Assembly (NCBI GenBank): GCA_027485045.1
Contig: JAIXRU010000117.1
Coordinates: forward strand, 1 to 32,972
Direction: 5' to 3'
Length of the DNA stretch: 32,972 nucleotides
DNA from: Opitutaceae bacterium
GTDB taxonomy: Bacteria; Verrucomicrobiota; Verrucomicrobiia; Opitutales; Opitutaceae
Part shown: positions 1 to 6,696 of the stretch, one piece after another
Layout of the letters: each line of letters opens with the position of its first letter
How positions within the stretch are numbered: position 1 is the stretch's first letter
The notes under the pieces: model-generated
Databases searched by the model: none
The model's input: the letters and a program-made list of their open reading frames with translations, nothing else
What the model was told of the DNA's origin: nothing
Translations under genes and position numbers: made by a program

Positions 1-1211
1 AATTGGGCGAACGCGGCCAACTCGCGGGACTGGGCGAGCACGCCCTTGCGTTTGCCGCCAGCCTGCTTGGTCGCTTTGATCTGGGCGGCGGAACCTACGC
101 GAGAGACGGATAGACCTACGGAGACGGCGGGACGGATGCCTTGGTTGAAAGGATCGGTTTCGAGGAAGCTCTGGCCGTCGGTGATCGAGATCACGTTGGT
201 CGGAATGTAAGCGGAAACGTCGCCAGCAAGGGTCTCGATGATGGGCAACGCGGTGAGCGAGCCTTTGCCGTCGAGGCGGGCGGCGCGTTCCAGCAAGCGG
301 GAGTGCAGATAGAAAACGTCGCCGGGATAGGCTTCGCGACCGGAAGGGCGCTTCAGGATCAGGGAGATTTGACGGTAAGCGACGGCGTGCTTGGAGAGAT
401 CGTCGTAAACGATCAGAGCATCCATGCCGTTTTCCATGAACCACTCGCCGATGGCGGCGCCCGAGTAAGGAGCGAGGTATTGGTTGGCGGGATTGTCGGC
501 GGCGGGGGCGGCGACGATGCAGGTGAACTCCAGCGCGCCGGCCGCCTCAAGGGCGGCGATGGTGCGGACGATGTTGGAATTCTTCTGACCGATGGCGACG
601 TAGATGGAGTAAACCGGGCGGAAGGAAGCGTCACCGCTGGCCAGACCTACGCGGTTGATGTTCGCCTGGTTGATGATGGTGTCGATGGCGATGGTGGTCT
701 TGCCGGTGCCGCGGTCGCCGATGATGAGCTCGCGCTGGCCACGACCGATCGGGATCATGGAATCGATGGCCATGATACCGGTGAAGAGAGGCTGGTTAAC
801 CGACTTACGCGCCATGATGCCGGGCGCGATTTTTTCCACGGGATAATAGGTGGTGGAGTCGATGGCGCCCTTGCCGTCGACGGCGTTACCGAGGGCGTCA
901 ACGACGCGACCGAGCAGCCCCTTGCCGACCGGAACGGAGAGAAGTTTGCCGGTGGTCTGCACCTCGTCGCCCTGCTTGAGCTGGGAAACGTCGCCGAGGA
1001 CGACGCAGCCGACCTCGTCTTCGCCGAGATTTAGAGCGATGCCGATGACGCCGCCGGGGAAGGCGACCATCTCGTTATACATCACCTCAGAGAGGCCATT
1101 GACCTTGGCTACGCCGTCGGCGACCGCGGTGATAAAGCCGGTGTTTTTGCGAACGGCGGTGGCGGAGAGCTTGGCGATCTGCGATTCGATTTGGGCGAGG
1201 ACTGTGCTCAT
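1..1211 (-). CDS. atpA: F-type ATP synthase F1 subunit alpha (partial, C-terminus beyond the window)
   Basis: The frame is open from an ATG at 1211 to the window edge and gives about 403 residues of the usual 500 to 520, so the C-terminal helical domain is missing only because the window ends. Alpha is the non-catalytic nucleotide-binding subunit of the F1 hexamer on the cytoplasmic side of the membrane. The N-terminus ([12 protein letters not shown]) is the helix that normally contacts delta. It is followed by the beta-barrel domain and a P-loop reading GDRGTGKT, where most alpha subunits have GDRQTGKT. Later conserved stretches include [22 protein letters not shown] and [18 protein letters not shown]. 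It is the fifth gene of the atpB-E-F-H-A run, 66 bp after atpH. A 16-nt all-pyrimidine tract (complement of 1218-1233) lies just upstream of the ATG, and no purine Shine-Dalgarno is seen. Confidence 0.97.
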   Translation of the reverse strand, partial: MSTVLAQIESQIAKLSATAVRKNTGFITAVADGVAKVNGLSEVMYNEMVAFPGGVIGIALNLGEDEVGCVVLGDVSQLKQGDEVQTTGKLLSVPVGKGLLGRVVDALGNAVDGKGAIDSTTYYPVEKIAPGIMARKSVNQPLFTGIMAIDSMIPIGRGQRELIIGDRGTGKTTIAIDTIINQANINRVGLASGDASFRPVYSIYVAIGQKNSNIVRTIAALEAAGALEFTCIVAAPAADNPANQYLAPYSGAAIGEWFMENGMDALIVYDDLSKHAVAYRQISLILKRPSGREAYPGDVFYLHSRLLERAARLDGKGSLTALPIIETLAGDVSAYIPTNVISITDGQSFLETDPFNQGIRPAVSVGLSVSRVGSAAQIKATKQAGGKRKGVLAQSRELAAFAQ

Positions 1212-1277
1212 TTTATTGGAAAGGGAGAAGGGGCGCGGGACGCGTAAGGTTTAGGGGGGAAAAGGGGATAACAAGAC

Positions 1278-1673
1278 TTAGCAGGAGGCGGACAAAGCCG
1301 CGAGCTGACCGGATATGGAGGACTCAAATACATCGTCGGCCACGCGCACGCGCAGACCGCCGAGAAGGGTGGGATTAGGCTGGGTTACGGCCTCAACCGG
1401 ACGACCGTAGCGACGGGACATGGCGGCGGCAATCGCCGCGATCGAGTCCGCTGAGACCGGGCCGGCGTGCTCGATACGCGCCTCACCTTTGGCGAGTTCG
1501 GCCGCGATCAAATCCCGATAATAACCCAACACCAATTGTGGTCGGGATGGCGGGTTTTTCTCTAAATACTCAAGCACGCCCGCAACCTGCTCGGAGGACA
1601 CGCGACCGTTCACCAGACTGAGCTGAACGAGCTGCTTGACGAAAACGCGGAGCTTGGCAGGGAGTGCGGCCAT
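1278..1673 (-). CDS. atpH: F-type ATP synthase F1 subunit delta, short form
   Basis: This is the delta (OSCP-like) subunit, part of the peripheral stalk joining F1 to the b subunits. Identity rests on position between atpF and atpA and on the C-terminal region: a segment like ISAAMEKR (IAAAMSRRYGRPV), then LLGGLRVRVADDVFESSISG, which corresponds to the GVIIRAGD...DGSVRGRL end of E. coli delta. The protein is only 131 residues against about 175 to 180 in typical bacteria. By eye it aligns to roughly the last two thirds, so much of the N-terminal six-helix bundle that binds alpha appears absent. Only 42 bp separate it from the atpF stop, so the missing part does not fit upstream unless translation starts within atpF. 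The ATG at 1673 follows 19 consecutive pyrimidines (complement of 1674-1692). Confidence 0.88.
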   Translation of the reverse strand: MAALPAKLRVFVKQLVQLSLVNGRVSSEQVAGVLEYLEKNPPSRPQLVLGYYRDLIAAELAKGEARIEHAGPVSADSIAAIAAAMSRRYGRPVEAVTQPNPTLLGGLRVRVADDVFESSISGQLAALSASC

Positions 1674-1715
1674 GGGGAAGAAGGGGAGAAGACGGAGAAA
1701 CGGAGGCTGTTGGAC

Positions 1716-2291
1716 TTAGACAGAAGTGAGCTCGCGGGCAGCGGTCTCGTTGTAAGCGGCGCGATCGGAGTCGGAGAGCTTTTTGGCCAACACGCGTTCG
1801 GTGGTGGCGACCACGAGGCGGGCGATTTCCTTCTGGGCATCGGCGAGCATCTTTTTGTGCTCAAGCTCGATCGCTTGTTGCGCCTTGGAGATGAGTTGCT
1901 GCGCACGCTCGGTGGCGGCAGCGGTTTCGCGGTCGGACAATTCCTTGGAAACCTTACGAGCTTCCTCGACGATCACGTTGGCCTTGACCTGGGCCTCCTT
2001 GAGGAAAACAGCTGCTTGGACCTGTGCCTCCGCAAGTTTGGCAACCGAAGCCATCTCGTTAGCAAGACCTGCCTCGATCTTGCTGGTTCGCTCGTCCATG
2101 GCAGCAATGGTCGGCTTAATGCCGAACCAGTAAAGCGTCGCGGCAAGAATCGCGAAACTAATGAACTGCATCACGACATAGTTACCCTGTATACCAAAGC
2201 GATGAATGAGCTCGGCAGCGCCACCAGATGCTTGAATGGTTTCGGCATGGGCTGTGGCGGTTTCGGCAACGGCGAGAAGGAAGACAGACAT
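1716..2291 (-). CDS. atpF: F-type ATP synthase F0 subunit b
   Basis: The 191-residue protein has one membrane segment at about residues 38 to 58 (VVMQFISFAILAATLYWFGI), followed by a long charged helix rich in Ala, Glu, Lys and Arg (about 65 to 180). That is the usual layout of the b subunit, the peripheral stator that links subunit a to delta/F1. About 30 residues precede the membrane segment, more than in E. coli b, and their start (MSVFLLAVAETATAHA) resembles a signal sequence. It sits between atpE and atpH in the normal order. The leader before the ATG is pyrimidine-rich (12 of the last 15 bases) with no purine Shine-Dalgarno. Confidence 0.93.
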   Translation of the reverse strand: MSVFLLAVAETATAHAETIQASGGAAELIHRFGIQGNYVVMQFISFAILAATLYWFGIKPTIAAMDERTSKIEAGLANEMASVAKLAEAQVQAAVFLKEAQVKANVIVEEARKVSKELSDRETAAATERAQQLISKAQQAIELEHKKMLADAQKEIARLVVATTERVLAKKLSDSDRAAYNETAARELTSV

Positions 2292-2329
2292 GGTGCGTGG
2301 GGAGGACTAACTAGGTAAAAAGTGGAAAA

Positions 2330-2371
2330 CCGGGGCGCACCAGACGTGATGCTTATCGCAGCGCGCCCCGG
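2330..2371 (-). promoter_or_regulatory. Hairpin in the atpE-atpF intergenic region
   Basis: In the 106-bp gap between the atpE stop and the atpF start, the arms CCGGGGCGC (2330-2338) and GCGCCCCGG (2363-2371) are perfectly complementary over 9 bp with a 24-nt loop. On the transcribed minus strand the stem is followed by a T-rich stretch with one TTTT and one TTTTT run. It could be a partial terminator (attenuator) or a 3' barrier that protects atpE mRNA. Either would raise c-subunit output over the downstream subunits, which matches the ring stoichiometry. The structure is seen; its role is inferred. Confidence 0.6.
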
Positions 2372-2397
2372 GAGGACTTGATTTTGAAGTTAACGGC

Positions 2398-2610
2398 TTA
2401 CTTGCCGAGAACGAAGATCGCGAGAATGCCAAGGCCTTCGGCGAAAGCACCGAGAACGAGAGCTAGGGGAAGAATCTTGCCTTGAGCGGCAGGATTGCGA
2501 CCGACAGCTTCAACCGTGCGAAAGCCGATCAGACCGACGGCGATAGCAGCGCCGAAAACAGCGAGACCAGTAGCTAGATTGCCTTCAATGGCAGCAATGA
2601 TAGGGAGCAT
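2398..2610 (-). CDS. atpE: F-type ATP synthase F0 subunit c
   Basis: This is the 70-residue proteolipid of the rotor ring: two hydrophobic hairpin helices joined by the polar loop R38-N39-P40, with the ion-carrying carboxylate at E58 in GAFAEGLGIL, 20 residues after the loop arginine as in E. coli. The residue after E58 is Gly and the position 33 residues before it is also Gly. The Gln and Ser/Thr ligands of sodium-type rings are therefore absent, and proton coupling is inferred. The ATG at 2610 gives the normal N-terminus (MLPIIAAIEGNLATG). A GTG at 2667 in the same frame would add 19 polar residues and is less likely. The leader before 2610 is A/C-rich and lacks a Shine-Dalgarno. Confidence 0.95.
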   Translation of the reverse strand: MLPIIAAIEGNLATGLAVFGAAIAVGLIGFRTVEAVGRNPAAQGKILPLALVLGAFAEGLGILAIFVLGK

Positions 2611-2697
2611 TTGATGTAGGGTTGGTTTGTTTTGTTGAAACCCGGAAAGCCGCGTTTGGTTTGGCACGTTGGCCCGCGATGCTGTCCGGGAAAAAGT

Positions 2698-3630
2698 TTA
2701 GTGTTTGGCGCCTTCGGCAACAGCCGGAACATCACCATGACCATCGTTGTGATGTCCCGCTTCTGAGCCATGGTCATCGCCATGGTTGCAAATCAGTCCG
2801 ATGTATACCGCCGACAAAAGAGTGAAAACAAAGGCCTGAACAAGTCCGACGATGATCTCTAGGAAATAGAAAACGAAAATGAAACCCGTCGCGTGTAACA
2901 AATTCTCGCCGCCGAAGACATTACCGAAAAGACGCGCCGATAACGTGATCGGGCGCATGCCAATAGAAACAAGTTCGATTAGGCCAACGAGAAAGAATAC
3001 AACGGAAAGAAAGTAATACATGGCCGGGTTCAGCTCTGCTTTACCCGCCTTGTTACCGAAGAGATCGTGCCAGATCAGTTTCGGACCGGCGTACTTAAAA
3101 ATTAAAACCAACCAGGCAACGAACGAAAAAAGGGATAGAGCAAGCGTGCCATTTGCTTCGGAGGTGTGAGGACGGAGAAGTGCGTACTCCAAAATAAACT
3201 TACCGGTTTCAGGATCGGTGTATCCCCAACCAGCCGTCCCAATAAAAGGCAGTAGGCCTGACCAATTGTGAACCAGGATAAAGATGAACAAGCAGAGCAA
3301 AACAGGAAAGGCTCCCGGCATGGCTTTCTTGCCAACAATCGGCTCCAAAGTTTCCTTAAGCCCACTGATCAAAGTCTCGAAAACCGCTTGGCCGCGGTTA
3401 GGAACAAGCTTGGGCCTGCCAACAAAAAAACGAATTGCGAGAATCAGCAGTGTGGTAATGAGCAGACTGGTCAGGATCGAGTTGGTAATTGGAAAGCCAA
3501 AACCGAGCTGCTTGCTAATATCCGCCGGCGCTTCGTGCCCACCAGATGCATAAGCCAACGGTGCCATTGTCGCGTAAAGCGGCAACGCTACGAGGGTCTT
3601 GAAAGCTGAAAAGAAGTCACGAGGGGCCAT
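2698..3630 (-). CDS. atpB: F-type ATP synthase F0 subunit a
   Basis: The 310-residue membrane protein forms the proton half-channels against the c-ring. The essential arginine is in the conserved helix MRPITLSARLFGNVFGGE, and the final helix contains QAFVFTLLSAVYIGL. The first 30 residues resemble a signal peptide (LYATMAPLAYASGG), so an alternative start at the internal Met is possible. After the last membrane helix comes a tail of about 30 residues rich in His, Asp and Gly (CNHGDDHGSEAGHHNDGHGD) that E. coli lacks. It is the first gene of the atp operon here; no atpI precedes it. The 15 bases before the ATG contain 14 pyrimidines. Confidence 0.95.
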   Translation of the reverse strand: MAPRDFFSAFKTLVALPLYATMAPLAYASGGHEAPADISKQLGFGFPITNSILTSLLITTLLILAIRFFVGRPKLVPNRGQAVFETLISGLKETLEPIVGKKAMPGAFPVLLCLFIFILVHNWSGLLPFIGTAGWGYTDPETGKFILEYALLRPHTSEANGTLALSLFSFVAWLVLIFKYAGPKLIWHDLFGNKAGKAELNPAMYYFLSVVFFLVGLIELVSIGMRPITLSARLFGNVFGGENLLHATGFIFVFYFLEIIVGLVQAFVFTLLSAVYIGLICNHGDDHGSEAGHHNDGHGDVPAVAEGAKH

Positions 3631-3651
3631 GGAAAGAGAGTAAAGGATTAC

Positions 3652-3681
3652 GGATTAGGGAACCCATCAGGCCTTCGTCAA
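3652..3681 (-). promoter_or_regulatory. Possible sigma70-type promoter of the atp operon
   Basis: Reading the minus strand, TTGACG (3681-3676) is followed after 18 bp by TAATCC (3657-3652), about 22 bp before the atpB ATG. The -35 element matches the consensus at 5 of 6 positions, but the -10 is weak. The 149-bp gap after trmB suggests the atp operon has its own promoter, but this exact placement is uncertain. Confidence 0.3.
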
Positions 3682-3689
3682 TCTTGGAT

Positions 3690-3707
3690 ATGACTGATAA
3701 CTGTCAT
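3690..3707. promoter_or_regulatory. Inverted repeat ATGAC-N8-GTCAT upstream of atpB
   Basis: Arms ATGAC (3690-3694) and GTCAT (3703-3707) form a short two-fold symmetric site just upstream of the possible atp promoter. The half CTGTCAT also matches one half of the enteric PHO box, but no second direct repeat sits at the 11-bp spacing. It could be an operator; five-base arms can also occur by chance. Confidence 0.25.
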
Positions 3708-3779
3708 TAGAGAGGTTCATTAGTTTTCCCAAAGCGACAAATCGCGTGTGCTTATGTGTTTCAGTAATCATGTGAATTT

Positions 3780-4448
3780 TTAGCAACGCACCGCAGTAAA
3801 CGACCGGGGGGCGCCGGCCAGCGAGCGTTCCTCAAAAACCGAAACGTATTCAAAAGGCCACGTCACCGTATCCTCGACCTCAAGGCGCCATAGCGGGTGC
3901 GCCGCGACTACCTCACGGGCAAAAGTGAAATACTCGGGATGATCCGTGCGGAAGTGAAACGCCGCCCCGGGCTCAGTCAGCTTGCCCAGCAAATCCAGCA
4001 AGCCCGGCTGCACGACGCGGTTTTTCCAGTGCCGCCGCTTCGGCCACGGATCGGAAAAGAGCACAAACACACGTCGCAAACGCACCGGCACGGGCTGTTC
4101 CGCCAGCGCGCCAAGAAAGAGGGATGCCTCCGCCTGCACAAAAGCCAGATTAGACAAACGCGCGCGACTCGCCTTGCGCTCCGCACGCGCGATTCGGTCC
4201 GCGATCAAGTCCAATCCGACGCAATACTCCTGCGGGTGAGCCGCAGCGTAGGCATTTAAGTAATGCCCGTGCCCGCAACCCACCTCGAGGATTATCGGCG
4301 CGCCAGTCGGAAGACGCGGAAAAAACCCGGCTCGCAAAGCGGCGAGACGCTGGTCACGCAAGGAATCGTATAGTTCGAGTGGCACTTCGGGTCGAAGGGA
4401 TGACGGGGATAAGTGGGCACTTTCCGCGATCACGCCGACCACGCTCAA
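3780..4448 (-). CDS. trmB: tRNA (guanine-N7-)-methyltransferase TrmB
   Basis: TrmB transfers a methyl group from S-adenosylmethionine to N7 of G46 in the tRNA variable loop. The sequence has the SAM-binding loop LEVGCGHGHYL (about residues 54 to 64), the acidic end of motif II (GLDLIADRI) and the family hallmark DPWPKRRHWKNR (about 133 to 144). A C-terminal HFRTDHPEYF segment is also typical. At 222 residues it has a normal length. The longest frame starts with TTG at 4448, overlapping the kinase stop (TTGA). A GTG at 4442 has an AAAGG motif six bases upstream and may be the true start, giving 220 residues. The 4-bp overlap suggests translational coupling with the sensor kinase gene. It is one of the few starts here with a purine Shine-Dalgarno. 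Confidence 0.93.
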   Translation of the reverse strand: MSVVGVIAESAHLSPSSLRPEVPLELYDSLRDQRLAALRAGFFPRLPTGAPIILEVGCGHGHYLNAYAAAHPQEYCVGLDLIADRIARAERKASRARLSNLAFVQAEASLFLGALAEQPVPVRLRRVFVLFSDPWPKRRHWKNRVVQPGLLDLLGKLTEPGAAFHFRTDHPEYFTFAREVVAAHPLWRLEVEDTVTWPFEYVSVFEERSLAGAPRSFTAVRC

Positions 4449-5734
4449 CCTTTAACTGGCACGGTGGTGTGATGAAGCGGCAGCGTAATGAGGAAACTGG
4501 TCCCCGCCCCTACCCTGCTCTCCGCCCAAACTTTGCCGCCATGCAGCTGAACGATATGCTTCACGATGCTAAGCCCCAGCCCCGTCCCTCCTTTTTCCCG
4601 CGAACGCCCCTTATCCACCCGGTAGAAACGCTCAAAAATATGCGGCAAGTCCTCCGCCGGTATACCCGGTCCGTTATCCCGCACGGCAATTTCAAGCGTA
4701 TCCTTTGAGTCGATACGCGCGGAAAGCTCGATCCTTGAGCCGCGGGGCGTATACTTCAGCGCGTTGGAAACGAGATTATCCAAAACCTGCCCGATTTTTA
4801 GCGGATCCACGAACACCTCGGGTAAAGCCGGATCCACCACCAGATGGAACTTGTGCTCCTGCGCTGCCGGACGGCTGCGGAAATCCTCCAGCGAAACCGT
4901 CACCAGTTGGGCTAAATCCACCTGTTCGCGCGCCAAGCCGGGCTGGGTGGATTCCAGACGGGAAAGCGTAAGCAAATCCTCCAAAAGGGAATTAAGGCGA
5001 TCAGTGTGCCGCTGAATCGTGTTCATGAAGCGGTGACGATCCCCGCTCGGCATGTCGTCGCCGGCATCAACCAGGGTCTCCACGTAACCCTTGATCACTG
5101 AAAGCGGGGTGCGCAATTCATGGGAAACATTGGCTACGAAGTCCTTGCGGAGATTTTCCAAGCGTTTTTGCCGCGTAATGTTATGGAGCACGAACAATAA
5201 TGCCGGGGCGCTTTGCCCTTCCCACGGACCCACAATGGAACCCGTCACCTCCACCCACGTCGAACCTTTAGTATCTACAAACTCAATCTCTTGTCGTTGC
5301 TGAGCCCGCCCACTGCGCACCGCCTCGACATAACGCAGAAACACGTCGCTGTGCATCGCCAGCTCCAGTCGTTCACCAAGAATACGTCCCGCCTTGGGAA
5401 AAATCGCGTGGAAGGCCTGATTCGCCAACAGCACGTAATTATGCGGGCCAATCAGCAGCACTGCTTCCTGCAATGAGCCCAGAGTAGCCTCCAATTGAGC
5501 AAGTTGTCCGCTATGCTGCCGGTCGAGACGGTTGACCTCCGCAACCAAATCCGAGGCGGTTGTGCAGAGCTCATCCCATTGAGGCCCTAGTGCGCCCGGC
5601 AGATCATCACGCAATAGCGCCCTCCTCAATGATAAGGACTCACGCAAGGCAGCCACCGCGCGCATATGATTCTTTAAACGTAACCAAACCCAAACTAACG
5701 CTGCACCGAGTATGACGATAACCAAAGTCTGCAT
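4445..5734 (-). CDS. phoR: PhoR-like sensor histidine kinase
   Basis: The 429-residue protein has a single N-terminal membrane segment (about 2 to 19) and no periplasmic sensor domain. A linker, then a PAS domain (about 80 to 190), then the HisKA dimerisation helix with phospho-acceptor H205 in NVSHELRTPLS follow. The ATPase domain shows the N box (DNLVSNALKYTP), G1 (DNGPGIP), F box (FERFYRVD) and G2 (GGTGLGLSIVK). This is the architecture of PhoR, the phosphate-limitation kinase, which senses through the Pst transporter and PhoU. Neither pst nor phoU is in the window, so the phosphate role is an inference from architecture and the neighbouring PhoB-like regulator 85 bp upstream. The gene overlaps trmB by 4 bp. 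The leader ends in a pyrimidine-rich tract before the ATG. Confidence 0.88.
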   Translation of the reverse strand: MQTLVIVILGAALVWVWLRLKNHMRAVAALRESLSLRRALLRDDLPGALGPQWDELCTTASDLVAEVNRLDRQHSGQLAQLEATLGSLQEAVLLIGPHNYVLLANQAFHAIFPKAGRILGERLELAMHSDVFLRYVEAVRSGRAQQRQEIEFVDTKGSTWVEVTGSIVGPWEGQSAPALLFVLHNITRQKRLENLRKDFVANVSHELRTPLSVIKGYVETLVDAGDDMPSGDRHRFMNTIQRHTDRLNSLLEDLLTLSRLESTQPGLAREQVDLAQLVTVSLEDFRSRPAAQEHKFHLVVDPALPEVFVDPLKIGQVLDNLVSNALKYTPRGSRIELSARIDSKDTLEIAVRDNGPGIPAEDLPHIFERFYRVDKGRSREKGGTGLGLSIVKHIVQLHGGKVWAESRVGAGTSFLITLPLHHTTVPVKG

Positions 5735-5819
5735 AAAAAGAGCGGGCCAAGTGCCGAGTTAAAAGACGAACGGTAATCACCCCACCCAAACACAATCCTT
5801 GGCACCGACGACGGGTCTT

Positions 5820-6554
5820 TTAGGTATTGGCGGTATCCGTAGACCGACGCTCCGCAAACCGGTAACCCACACCTCGAATGGTCTCGATCCAGTCCGCCTC
5901 ATCCCCAAGTTTTTCCCTTAGACGCCGCACATGCGTATCCACAGTGCGCGTCTCAATCTCGGTTTCATAATTCCAAACATTAATCAACAAATGCTCACGG
6001 GTCTGTACCCTGCCACGCCTCTCCATCAAAAGGCGTAACAGTTTAAACTCGGTCGCCGTCAGGACCACCGGCTCGCCGGCCACTGAGGCCACATGCCGAT
6101 CTCCATCCAAAACAATACGACCGGCGGAGATCATCTTCGGGACCTCTGGCACACCCTCATGGACGCGACGTAAAATAGTCTGCACCCTAAGCACCAGTTC
6201 TTTAGTGCTAAATGGCTTGCAGAGATAGTCATCGGCTCCGATTTCCAATCCTTGGATGCGGTCGCTTTCCTCGGCTTTGGCGGTAAGAAAAACCACCGGT
6301 ACTTTTTTGAGCTTAGGGTCAGCCCGCAACATGCGGCAAATCTGAATACCGTTTAAATCCGGCATCATCACATCGAGAATAACAAGATCCGGCAAAAAAG
6401 TGCGCGCCAGTCCGATACTACGATTGGGATCATTCAATGTCTCGACGGTGAAACCCTTGGCTTTAAGTGTATAGGCGAGCAACTCAGTAACATCGGTCTC
6501 GTCATCTACCACGAGAATCTTCTTGGCGGTGGACTCAATGGGGGCGGAAGACAT
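5820..6554 (-). CDS. phoB: PhoB-like response regulator (OmpR/PhoB family)
   Basis: The 244-residue protein has a receiver domain (about 11 to 125) with acidic pair D18-D19, phospho-acceptor D61 in LVILDVMMPD, T91 and K113 in CKPF. A winged-helix DNA-binding domain follows (about 145 to 236), with the TATEFKLLRLL, RTVDTHVRRLREKL and IRGVGYRF signatures of the OmpR/PhoB subfamily. It is expected to be phosphorylated by the kinase encoded just downstream and to bind direct-repeat promoter sites. PhoB is the best guess because the partner resembles PhoR, but other OmpR-type pairs are possible. The 142-bp gap after mnmG probably holds its own promoter. The leader is pyrimidine-rich (13 of 15 bases). 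Confidence 0.9.
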   Translation of the reverse strand: MSSAPIESTAKKILVVDDETDVTELLAYTLKAKGFTVETLNDPNRSIGLARTFLPDLVILDVMMPDLNGIQICRMLRADPKLKKVPVVFLTAKAEESDRIQGLEIGADDYLCKPFSTKELVLRVQTILRRVHEGVPEVPKMISAGRIVLDGDRHVASVAGEPVVLTATEFKLLRLLMERRGRVQTREHLLINVWNYETEIETRTVDTHVRRLREKLGDEADWIETIRGVGYRFAERRSTDTANT

Positions 6555-6696
6555 GCGAAAGTAGAAAGGATGTTAATTAATGGACATCGAAAGTGCATGA
6601 ACCGTATTTTCGTTTAGACTAGTCGCCGAGGGTAAATCCAGCGTGTTTCACAATTGTTACAGCCTCAAATGCGTCTCACGACGTCATCGGGCACGA

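Noticed and set aside
141-1034. Plus-strand frame of 297 codons opposite atpA
   Set aside because: It is antisense to conserved atpA and shows a shadow-type composition.
6555-6696. PHO box upstream of the phoB-like gene
   Set aside because: CTGTAAC and TGTGAAA occur close together but not at the 11-bp repeat spacing, so the match is not convincing.
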